Below, piece after piece: positions 19,346-26,662 of a stretch of 64,000 nucleotides of DNA; the first letter of the stretch is position 1; each line of letters starts with the position of its first letter. The DNA comes from Devosia sp. XK-2 (GTDB lineage: Bacteria; Pseudomonadota; Alphaproteobacteria; Rhizobiales; Devosiaceae). The DNA lies in assembly GCF_037113415.1 (NCBI RefSeq), contig NZ_CP146608.1, positions 950,501 through 1,014,500 of the forward strand, written 5' to 3'. The notes beneath the pieces are model-generated. The model searched no databases and was not told where the DNA came from. It saw only the letters and a list, made by a program, of their open reading frames with translations. A program made the position numbers and the translations under genes.

Positions 19346-20926
19346 TCACATATTCGCTGCAGAGCTTACGGACATTTCACAGGGTTCAGGCGACAGGTGG
19401 CGCTGCAGAGCCCGGTGCTGAAGCGCGTCGCCCACCGCAAAGATGGTCGGCGCGGATAGTGGAAAATCCTCGACGGCTGCAATGGCGTCGCCGATCGTGC
19501 CCCGCCAGATTTGCTCTTCCGGACGCCCCAGGCTTCCAGCGATGATGGCGGGCGTTGAAAGGCTCATGCCTTTGGCAGAAAGTTCTTCGACGATGCCGGG
19601 CAAGGTGCGGCGGGACATGTAATAGACCGAGGTGGTGGCCGGATCGGCCAGCGCGGCCCAGTTGAGGGTGGTCGGTAGTGCGCCTTTGCGCGAGTGACCG
19701 GTGACGAAACGCACAGACTGGGCGTGATCGCGATGGGTGAGTGACACACCAAGACGGCTGGCCAAGGCTAGGCCGGCCGAAATGCCCGGCACCACCGAAA
19801 CAGCAATGCCATGGCTTTCCAGCATCTCGATTTCTTCGCCAGCGCGGCCAAAGATCATCGGGTCGCCCGATTTGAGCCGAACCACATGCTTGCCCTGGCG
19901 CGCCAGGGTCAGCATCATCTGGTTGATGTCGCGCTGGTCGCAACTTTCGCGCTGGGCTCTTTTGCCCACCAGCATGCGCTTGGCTTCACGGCGGGCCAGT
20001 TCCAGAACCTCGGATGACACCAGATCGTCAAAGAGAATGACATCGGCCGACTGCAGGGCCCGCACGGCCTTGATGGTCAGAAGATCGGCATCGCCCGGCC
20101 CGGCGCCAACCAGCGTGACGCGACCACCGGCCGGCTGGGCGGCAAAGGTGACGTCTTCGTCCATGGCCTCGGGCGCCCGATTGCCGAAGGCGTTTTCAGC
20201 CAATCGTTCCCAGAAGGTCCGGCGCTGCGGTCCGGCGCTGAGCTTGCCCATGACCGTTTCGCGGAGTTTTGCAGCCAATTGGGCCCATAGCGTCAGCGTC
20301 TGCGGCAACAGTGTTTCGATACGCCGCCGCACGGCTTGACCGAGAATGGGAGCGGCGCCGGCGGTGGAAATGCCCACCACAACGGGCGAACGATTGACGA
20401 TGGCGCCGAATTGGAATTGGCAGAATTCCGGGCGGTCGATGACATTATAGGGGACGGCGGCCACCTTGGCGGCAGCGGCAAAAGCCTGGGTCTCGGCGTC
20501 GTCCTCGATATCGGCAATGGCGAGGGCGGCGTTTTCGAGGTCGGCGGGCGTCCAGAGGCGGGGGTGGAGGATGACAGACCCCTCACCCAGACCCTCTCCC
20601 CGGAGGGGCGAGGGGACGATGGAGCCGCTGGGCTGCGGCTTGCAGGATGCCTCCTCACCTCGCCCCTCTGGGGAGAGGTCGGCCCGAAGGGCCGGGTGAG
20701 GGGTGCGATGCTGCAAAAGACTGCGGAGTTCCTCACAAACCGCCTCGGCAAACACATCCACTTGCGCTCCGGCGGCGGCCAAAAGCTCAATCTTCCAGGC
20801 GGCCGGCTCACCGCCGCCGATGACGACGACGCGTTTACCGCGCAGATCGAAAAAGACCGGGAGGACCGCCAGGGGCGTTATGCGGCCCGGATTATTCTGC
20901 GGCTTCGGCGACGAAACGGTTTGCAT
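19346..20926 (-). CDS. cysG: Siroheme synthase CysG with in-frame repeat insert
   Basis: 526 residues from the ATG at 20926 (MQTVSSPKPQ). Residues about 20-230 are precorrin-2 dehydrogenase/ferrochelatase (LRGKRVVVIGGGEPAAWKIE). Residues about 265-510 are uroporphyrinogen-III methyltransferase (VTLVGAGPGDADLLTIKA, RLKSGDPMIFGRAGEE, VVPGISAG, MSRRTLPGIVEEL). It makes siroheme, the cofactor of NirB, and is the last gene of nirBD-nasA-cysG, overlapping nasA by 35 bases. Residues about 73-117 (RTPHPALRADLSPEGRG and following) are encoded by a palindromic repeat and are foreign to the family, making it longer than E. coli CysG (457). All catalytic blocks downstream stay in frame. Confidence 0.92.
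   Translation of the reverse strand: MQTVSSPKPQNNPGRITPLAVLPVFFDLRGKRVVVIGGGEPAAWKIELLAAAGAQVDVFAEAVCEELRSLLQHRTPHPALRADLSPEGRGEEASCKPQPSGSIVPSPLRGEGLGEGSVILHPRLWTPADLENAALAIADIEDDAETQAFAAAAKVAAVPYNVIDRPEFCQFQFGAIVNRSPVVVGISTAGAAPILGQAVRRRIETLLPQTLTLWAQLAAKLRETVMGKLSAGPQRRTFWERLAENAFGNRAPEAMDEDVTFAAQPAGGRVTLVGAGPGDADLLTIKAVRALQSADVILFDDLVSSEVLELARREAKRMLVGKRAQRESCDQRDINQMMLTLARQGKHVVRLKSGDPMIFGRAGEEIEMLESHGIAVSVVPGISAGLALASRLGVSLTHRDHAQSVRFVTGHSRKGALPTTLNWAALADPATTSVYYMSRRTLPGIVEELSAKGMSLSTPAIIAGSLGRPEEQIWRGTIGDAIAAVEDFPLSAPTIFAVGDALQHRALQRHLSPEPCEMSVSSAANM
20578..20704. repeat. Palindromic repeat inserted in cysG
   Basis: ACCCCTCACCC at 20578-20588 is the exact reverse complement of GGGTGAGGGGT at 20694-20704. 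Between them two inverted copies of a CCTCTCCCC/GGGGCGAGG motif flank a unique centre. The CCTCACCC...CTCTCCCC...GGGGCGAGG pattern is typical of interspersed repeats of Hyphomicrobiales. It lies wholly inside the cysG frame. Confidence 0.8.
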
Positions 20927-23522
20927 CGACAATTCCCCTGATTTCGGCGCGGCAGGAGCCGCAATTGGTGCCGGCGCGGGTGAGGGCACCGACGGCTTCC
21001 ACACTGGTGCAGCCGTGGCGGGTCACGGCTTCGGTAATGGTATTGATGCCCACGCCCATGCAGGAACAGACAATGGCCCCGCCATCGGGCCGGTCGGCGC
21101 CGGGCCGCCCCGCCAGTGCGATAGATGCGGTGATATCGCGCTCGCCGAGCATGTCGACGGCCCATTGCCGGGACACCAGAACCGGATCGGGCGAGGTGTA
21201 GAGCGCGGCGACAAGCTGGCCGTCTTCGACCAGAACAAAGGCGCGGCGACCGGAGCGCTCGTCGCGAATGGACTGGAAAGGCGTCGTGGTGCCAAAAGTA
21301 TCGGCCAGAAAATCATCCCAATTGGCCGGCTCGTCGAAAAGGGCTATTTCTGCGCGCCAGCCTTTGGGGGCAGGGGCGGCGGCCCAGTAATCGGTGTCGA
21401 GAGCTGGCTTTCCTGCAGCGACGAGAAAGCCATAGAGGCGCACCCCGACCGGCTCGGCGTGAACCTGCGCCATTTTCAAGGCCGGCTGGTTCGATACCGG
21501 ATCGACCTTGCCCGTAACCAGGACGTCCACGCGACCATTGCTGGCAAATTGATCGGTCCAGTGCATGGGCACGAATAGATGGCCGCGCTGTTGGCGGTCG
21601 GTGACGAGGGCCCGGACCAGGGCCGTTCCGTGCGTGTTGGAAAGGCACACCAGACTGGCGCGACGAATGCCCAATCTGTTGGCGTCGTCCGGATGAATTT
21701 CGACAAAGGGCTCGGCCATATGCGCCGATAGACGCGCCGCTTTGCCGGTGCGCGTCATGGTGTGCCAATGGTCACGTACGCGGCCGGTATTGAGAATGAA
21801 ACTGCCCGGCGCCGGGGCAAAAGGCGGCGGCGGCTGGATCGGCAGGAAGCGCGCCTTGCCATCGGGCGTGAAGAATTTGCCATCGCCAAACATGCGGGCA
21901 GCTGGCCGTTTGCGGACAGGCCATTGCACGGGCGCCATGGTCTCGTAGTCTACGCCGGACAGGCCATTGAGATCAAAGTCGCGACTGCCGTCATTTTCGA
22001 AGGCGGAGAGGGCGGCATGCTCGGCAAAAATCTGACCCGGGCTGAAATAGGCAAAGGCCTTGCCATGGCCCAGGCGCCGGGCGACTTCCTTGACGATCCA
22101 CCAATCGGGGCGCGCCTCTCCCGGCAGGGCCAGGAACGGGCGTTGGCGAGAAATTCGTCGTTCCGAATTGGTGACGGTGCCGTTCTTTTCGCCCCAGCCG
22201 GCGGCGGGCAGCCGCACATGGGCCAGTTCCATCGTGTCGGTATTCCGGTTCATGTCGGACACGACGACAAAGGGGCAGGCCTTGAGCGCTGCGCGCACCG
22301 CATCGGCCTCGGGCATGGAATCCACCGGATTGGTTGCCATGATCCAGACGGCCTTAATCTCGCCCCGCGCTATGGCGGCGAAGAGATCGACGGCCTTGAG
22401 CCCGGGCTCGGTGGCGATGTTTGTGCTGCCCCAGAACCGCGACACTCGGTCAATCGCATCGGGGGTGAAATCCATATGGGCAGCCAGCATATTGGCCAGC
22501 CCGCCAACTTCTCGTCCGCCCATGGCATTGGGCTGCCCGGTGACCGAGAAGGGGCCCATGCCGGGCTTGCCGATCCGGCCCGTGGCAAGATGGCAATTGA
22601 TGATGGCATTGACCTTGTCGCTGCCCGCTGCCGACTGGTTGACGCCCTGGGAATAGACGGTGACGACCTTCTTGGTGCGGGCAAACAGGTCGTAGAAGCG
22701 GGTAATGGAAAGCGGGGAAAGGCCGGTGGCCTCAGCGACCCGCTCGACGGTCCAGTCCTCGGCGGTCAGGAGCGCGGCCTCGAAGCCAGACGTATAGGCG
22801 GCGATATAGTCGCTATCGGTGACCCCGACTTGGTCGAGATGGGCGAGCAATCCGACGAAAAGCGCGCTGTCGCCATCGGGCGCTACCGGCAGGTGCATTT
22901 CGGCAATGTCGGCAGAGACTGTGCGGCGCGGATCGATCAGCACAACCTTCATCTCGGGGCGTGCAGTGCGGGCCGCGACGATGCGTTGATAGAGTACCGG
23001 GTGGCACCAGCCGAGATTTGAACCGACCAGCACAATGAGGTCCGCTTCTTCAAGGTCCTCATAATTGCCTGGCACCGTGTCCGACCCAAAAGCGCGCTTG
23101 TGGCCGGCCACCGAGGAGGCCATGCAAAGACGCGAATTGGTGTCGATATTTCCCGTGCCGACAAAGCCCTTCATCAGTTTGTTGGCGACGTAATAGTCTT
23201 CGGTCAGCAGCTGGCCGGAGCCATAAATGGCAACGGAATTGGGGCCAAATTCGCTAATAGTCTGCTTGAAGTTTTTGGCAACCTCGTCGAGCGCTTCGTC
23301 CCAAGTAACTCTTTTGTCAGCGATTTGCGGATGCAGCAGGCGCCCGTCGAGCGAAAGCGTTTCGCCAAGGGCCGAGCCCTTGGAGCACAGGCGGCCGAAA
23401 TTGGCCGGGTGGTCTGGATCGCCGGCAATTTTCACCGTGCCGTCGGCTTGCGGGGTGGCGAGCACGCCGCAGCCGACGCCGCAATAGGGGCAGGTGGTGC
23501 GAACCGTCGACTGCTCCACCAT
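20892..23522 (-). CDS. nasA: Assimilatory nitrate reductase, catalytic subunit with C-terminal [2Fe-2S] domain
   Basis: 876-residue molybdopterin oxidoreductase. The N-terminal [4Fe-4S] site has Cys11, Cys14, Cys18 and Cys46 (CPYCGVGC...LCSKG). Then come MGD-binding domains (YGSGQLLTEDYYVANKLMKG, NPVDSMPEADAV, TNSERRISRQRPFL) and a molydopterin dinucleotide-binding domain (about 590-700, LNTGRVRDHWHTMTRTGKA). The C-terminus (about 810-870) adds a BFD-type [2Fe-2S] domain, CSCMGVGINTITEAV...CGSCRAEI. No Tat signal, as expected for a cytoplasmic assimilatory enzyme. Two bases separate it from nirD. Confidence 0.95.
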   Translation of the reverse strand: MVEQSTVRTTCPYCGVGCGVLATPQADGTVKIAGDPDHPANFGRLCSKGSALGETLSLDGRLLHPQIADKRVTWDEALDEVAKNFKQTISEFGPNSVAIYGSGQLLTEDYYVANKLMKGFVGTGNIDTNSRLCMASSVAGHKRAFGSDTVPGNYEDLEEADLIVLVGSNLGWCHPVLYQRIVAARTARPEMKVVLIDPRRTVSADIAEMHLPVAPDGDSALFVGLLAHLDQVGVTDSDYIAAYTSGFEAALLTAEDWTVERVAEATGLSPLSITRFYDLFARTKKVVTVYSQGVNQSAAGSDKVNAIINCHLATGRIGKPGMGPFSVTGQPNAMGGREVGGLANMLAAHMDFTPDAIDRVSRFWGSTNIATEPGLKAVDLFAAIARGEIKAVWIMATNPVDSMPEADAVRAALKACPFVVVSDMNRNTDTMELAHVRLPAAGWGEKNGTVTNSERRISRQRPFLALPGEARPDWWIVKEVARRLGHGKAFAYFSPGQIFAEHAALSAFENDGSRDFDLNGLSGVDYETMAPVQWPVRKRPAARMFGDGKFFTPDGKARFLPIQPPPPFAPAPGSFILNTGRVRDHWHTMTRTGKAARLSAHMAEPFVEIHPDDANRLGIRRASLVCLSNTHGTALVRALVTDRQQRGHLFVPMHWTDQFASNGRVDVLVTGKVDPVSNQPALKMAQVHAEPVGVRLYGFLVAAGKPALDTDYWAAAPAPKGWRAEIALFDEPANWDDFLADTFGTTTPFQSIRDERSGRRAFVLVEDGQLVAALYTSPDPVLVSRQWAVDMLGERDITASIALAGRPGADRPDGGAIVCSCMGVGINTITEAVTRHGCTSVEAVGALTRAGTNCGSCRAEIRGIVDANRFVAEAAE

Positions 23523-23524
23523 GC

Positions 23525-23860
23525 TTACTCCGCTGCCATCTGCATCAGGACATCGGGGGCGATATAGATAGTGCCGTGCTCAACCTTGACGGGATAGGTG
23601 CGCACCGATCCCTCATCGGCGCCCTGGGCCTCACCGGTGGCAAGATCGAAGACCCAATTGTGCAAGGGGCAGGTGACAGAGGCACCGTGGACAATGCCCT
23701 CCGAGAGCGGGCCACCCTTATGCGGGCAGCGGTTCTCGACGGCAAAGACCTGGTCTTCGGCGGTGCGGAAAACGGCAATCTTGCCCGAAGGGGTGTTGAC
23801 GCAGCGGGCGCCGCGCACGGGGATGGCAGTGACGCTGCCCAGTTCGATCCATTCGGTCAT
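23525..23860 (-). CDS. nirD: Nitrite reductase small subunit
   Basis: 111 residues, Rieske-like fold with CPHKGGPLSEG and CPLHNWVFDLATGEA. Unlike many NirD proteins, which lack the ligands, both C-x-H pairs are present, so it may bind a [2Fe-2S] cluster. Partner of NirB in NAD(P)H nitrite reduction; five bases after nirB. Confidence 0.93.
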   Translation of the reverse strand: MTEWIELGSVTAIPVRGARCVNTPSGKIAVFRTAEDQVFAVENRCPHKGGPLSEGIVHGASVTCPLHNWVFDLATGEAQGADEGSVRTYPVKVEHGTIYIAPDVLMQMAAE

Positions 23861-23865
23861 GCGCT

Positions 23866-26310
23866 TTACTCCGCTGCCACTGGAAGCCCGAATTCGGCCA
23901 TGGCGGCGAATTCGTGGGCATCCTTGCCATTGACGCGTTCCTCCCAGGGGTCGACCTGGGCAAATTGCTGGGAATAGACGAAGCGGTCGTAATAGTGCCG
24001 GCGCTTGTCGAGGTCGTCGATAATGGCGGCCTTGATGCTGTCATTGCCGACGCGCTTGGCCCATTTGTAGATGCGTTCGAGATAGTGCCCCTGCTCGCGA
24101 TAGAGTTGGGTGAGGGCGACGATGATCTCGAGTGCCTCGTCTTCGCTATTGGCGTGGCCGAGGAGTTCGGTGCCCTTGATGTCGAGGCCGGCGGCGCCGG
24201 CAAAATGGATATCGTAGCCAGAGTCGACGCAGACAACGCCGATATCCTTGCAGGTGGCTTCGGCACAATTGCGCGGGCAACCGGAGACGGCGAGCTTGAC
24301 CTTGGCCGGGGTCCAGGCACCCCACATGAACTTTTCAAGGCGTACGCCAAGGCCGGTCGAGTCCTGGGTACCGAAGCGGCACCAGTCCGAGCCGACACAG
24401 GTTTTCACGGTCCTGAGGCCTTTGGCATAGGCGGCGCCAGACACCATGCCCGCGGCATTGAGATCGGCCCAGACTGCGGGCAGGTCTTCCTTTTTGACGC
24501 CAAGCAGGTCGATGCGCTGCCCGCCTGTCACCTTGACGGTCGGGATGTGGAATTTGTCGGCGACATCGGCGATGGCGCGCAATTCTCGTGGGTTGGTAAG
24601 GCCACCCCACATGCGCGGCACGACGGAATAGGTGCCGTCCTTCTGGATATTGGCGTGGACGCGTTCGTTGATGAAGCGCGACTGACCATCATCCTCATAT
24701 TCGCCGGGCCATTCGGCCACGAGGTAATAATTGAGAGCCGGACGACACTTGGCGCAGCCGCAGGAGGTCTTCCACTCCAATTCCTGCATGATTTCAGGAA
24801 TGGACTTCAGTTCCTTGGCCACGATCAGGCGGCGAACGGTGCCGTGATCGTGCTCTGTGCAGGGACACATGGGCTTGACGGCAGCCGGGTTGTAGCTGTC
24901 GCCCAGGGTGATGGCCATGAGCTTTTCGACCAGATGCGTGCATGAACCACACGAGGCCGAGGCCTTGGTATGGGCGCGCACGCCATCGAGGTCAGTCAGG
25001 CCCTTGGAAACGATCGTGCCGGTGATCGTGGATTTGCATACGCCGTTGCAGCCGCAGATTTCTGCATCATCCGGCAAGGCTGCAACGGCCGCCATAGGGT
25101 CCAGCGCGGCTCCCCCCTGATAGGCTTGGCCAAAGATTAGAGTGTCCCGCATGTCCCGCGTGTCGGTGCCCTTGCGGATCATGTCGAAGAACCATGGGCC
25201 ATCGGCGGTTTCGCCGTAGAGCACGGCACCAATAACCTTGTCTTCCTTGAGCACGAGGCGCTTGTAGATGCCCGAAGTGGCATCGCGCAGCACGATTTCC
25301 TCGCGGTCCTCGGCATCGGCGAAATCACCGGCCGAATAGACCGACACGCCGGTCACCTTGAGCTGGGTCGCGGTCTGCACCGGGCGGAAGGCGGCATCGA
25401 CCTTGGCGAGGGTTTTCGCCAGGATCTTGGCCTGGTCATAGAGCGGAGCGACGAGACCATAGACGATCTTTTCGTGTTCGACGCATTCGCCTAGGGCGAG
25501 CACGTCGGGGTCGGAGGTGACCATCTGGTCATTGACGACAATGCCACGCTCGACATGAATGCCGGCGTCGACGGCCAAGCGGGTTTCGGGACGGATGCCG
25601 ACGGCCATGACCACGATATCGGCGCCATAGACGGTGCCGTCTTCAAGCGCCACCGCCTCGACGCGATCCTCACCGAGAATGGCCTTGGTCTGGGCCTTGC
25701 AATGCACCTTGATGCCGCGTGCTTCGAGATCGCGCTGCAGGAGATAGCCGGCAGCCGGGTCGAGCTGGCGCTCCATCACATGGCCCATCAGGTGCAGCAC
25801 CACCACTTCCATGCCACGGGCATTGAGCGCGGCGGCCGCTTCGAGACCAAGCAGCCCACCGCCGATCACCACGGCCTTGGCGCCGGGGCGCTTGGAGACA
25901 TCGACCATGCGGTTGACGTCGTCGAGGTCACGGAAGGCCATGACGCCGGGCAGGTCCTTGCCGGGCAGGGGGATGATGAAGGGCGCCGAGCCGGTCGCAA
26001 TGATCAGCTTGTCATAAGGGGTTTCGCCAAGCTTGCTGACCACCACCTTGCGCTCGCGATCAATCAGTGTGACCGTCTCGCCGAAGCGCGTATGCACGCC
26101 ATTGGCCTCATACCAGGCGCTGTCATGGGTGATGATCTGCTCATATTCCTTCTCGCCGGCCAGGACCGGTGAGAGCATCAGGCGGTTGTAATTGCCGCGC
26201 GGTTCTGCGCCGAACAGCGTGACGTCGAACCGGCCCGGGGCTTCTTCGAAGATGTGTTCCAGGGCGCGGCCCGAAGCCATCCCTGCACCTACGACGACCA
26301 GTTTTTCCAT
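23866..26310 (-). CDS. nirB: NAD(P)H nitrite reductase large subunit
   Basis: 814 residues. Domains in order: FAD/NAD-binding pyridine nucleotide-disulfide reductase (about 1-390, VVVGAGMASGRALE, VVIGGGLLGLEAA), a BFD-type [2Fe-2S] domain (about 415-470, ICGCNGVCKS...CGSC), then nitrite/sulfite reductase ferredoxin-like and siroheme-[4Fe-4S] domains. The siroheme signature is CVGSDWCRFG...SGCPRNCAEATCKD. Reduces nitrite to ammonium. First gene of nirBD-nasA-cysG. Its 155-base leader contains a terminator and hairpins (see separate entries). The Shine-Dalgarno is CTGGAGCACGA. Confidence 0.95.
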   Translation of the reverse strand: MEKLVVVGAGMASGRALEHIFEEAPGRFDVTLFGAEPRGNYNRLMLSPVLAGEKEYEQIITHDSAWYEANGVHTRFGETVTLIDRERKVVVSKLGETPYDKLIIATGSAPFIIPLPGKDLPGVMAFRDLDDVNRMVDVSKRPGAKAVVIGGGLLGLEAAAALNARGMEVVVLHLMGHVMERQLDPAAGYLLQRDLEARGIKVHCKAQTKAILGEDRVEAVALEDGTVYGADIVVMAVGIRPETRLAVDAGIHVERGIVVNDQMVTSDPDVLALGECVEHEKIVYGLVAPLYDQAKILAKTLAKVDAAFRPVQTATQLKVTGVSVYSAGDFADAEDREEIVLRDATSGIYKRLVLKEDKVIGAVLYGETADGPWFFDMIRKGTDTRDMRDTLIFGQAYQGGAALDPMAAVAALPDDAEICGCNGVCKSTITGTIVSKGLTDLDGVRAHTKASASCGSCTHLVEKLMAITLGDSYNPAAVKPMCPCTEHDHGTVRRLIVAKELKSIPEIMQELEWKTSCGCAKCRPALNYYLVAEWPGEYEDDGQSRFINERVHANIQKDGTYSVVPRMWGGLTNPRELRAIADVADKFHIPTVKVTGGQRIDLLGVKKEDLPAVWADLNAAGMVSGAAYAKGLRTVKTCVGSDWCRFGTQDSTGLGVRLEKFMWGAWTPAKVKLAVSGCPRNCAEATCKDIGVVCVDSGYDIHFAGAAGLDIKGTELLGHANSEDEALEIIVALTQLYREQGHYLERIYKWAKRVGNDSIKAAIIDDLDKRRHYYDRFVYSQQFAQVDPWEERVNGKDAHEFAAMAEFGLPVAAE

Positions 26311-26340
26311 TTCGTGCTCCAGAAATCAGGTCTGAAAAAC

Positions 26341-26402
26341 AAAAAGGCCGCCAACCGACACGTCTCTGGTCCATTGACCAGTTCGTATCCGTTGGCGACC
26401 TT
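26341..26402 (-). terminator. Intrinsic terminator in the nirB leader
   Basis: On the minus strand AAGGTCGCCAAC (26402-26391) pairs with GTTGGCGGCCTT (26355 downwards) around a 35-base loop, followed by TTTTTG and more T. It lies 31 bases before the nirB start, so read-through is needed for expression. Confidence 0.85.
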
Positions 26403-26465
26403 GCCTCTAAACGCCCAACCTTGGACGTCACTTGTGTCGAAGGCGTCTTGGGAGGAGCCCCTTCA
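26403..26465 (-). ncRNA. nirB leader RNA, candidate NasT (ANTAR) binding element
   Basis: From the start site predicted by the sigma-54 box (about 26465), the RNA opens with a hairpin GAAGG/CCTTC holding the loop with TCCTCCCAAGACG. About 13 bases later ACGTCC and GGGCGT (26411-26428) form a 6-bp stem with hexaloop AAGGTT. A1 and G4 of the hexaloop match the consensus of ANTAR-bound hairpins. The terminator follows directly. The same elements occur before nrtA. Confidence 0.7.
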
Positions 26466-26475
26466 CGCCTTTCGT

Positions 26476-26491
26476 TGCAGGAACCGTGCCA
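26476..26491 (-). promoter_or_regulatory. Sigma-54 promoter of nirB
   Basis: TGGCACGGTTCCTGCA on the minus strand. GG and GC are spaced exactly as in the -24/-12 consensus TGGCACG, four bases, TTGC. An identical spacing is seen before nrtA. Confidence 0.75.
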
Positions 26492-26635
26492 GAATGGTCC
26501 GGCACGATTTTATTGTGCTCTATCCGATGGTTAGACCCATCGTCTCGGGCCGGGATGCCGAATTCCCACGGGTCCGCCGCCGCAATCGCCACCTTTGTGT
26601 TCAAAAATTGTGCAGTTCTAAAATTTCTTCGGAGC

Positions 26636-26652
26636 TGCACTATTATTGTGCG
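26636..26652. promoter_or_regulatory. NtrC-like enhancer site upstream of nirB
   Basis: TGCACTATTATTGTGCG matches the NtrC dyad (TGCAC, seven A/T-rich bases, GTGCA) in nine of ten half-site positions. It lies about 150 bp upstream of the sigma-54 box, a normal enhancer distance, in the gap between nrtCD and nirB. Confidence 0.65.
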
Positions 26653-26662
26653 GTGTCGTCCC

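Noticed and set aside
19346-20926. cysG considered as a pseudogene because of the repeat insertion
   Set aside because: The insertion keeps the frame and all catalytic motifs of both enzymes are intact.
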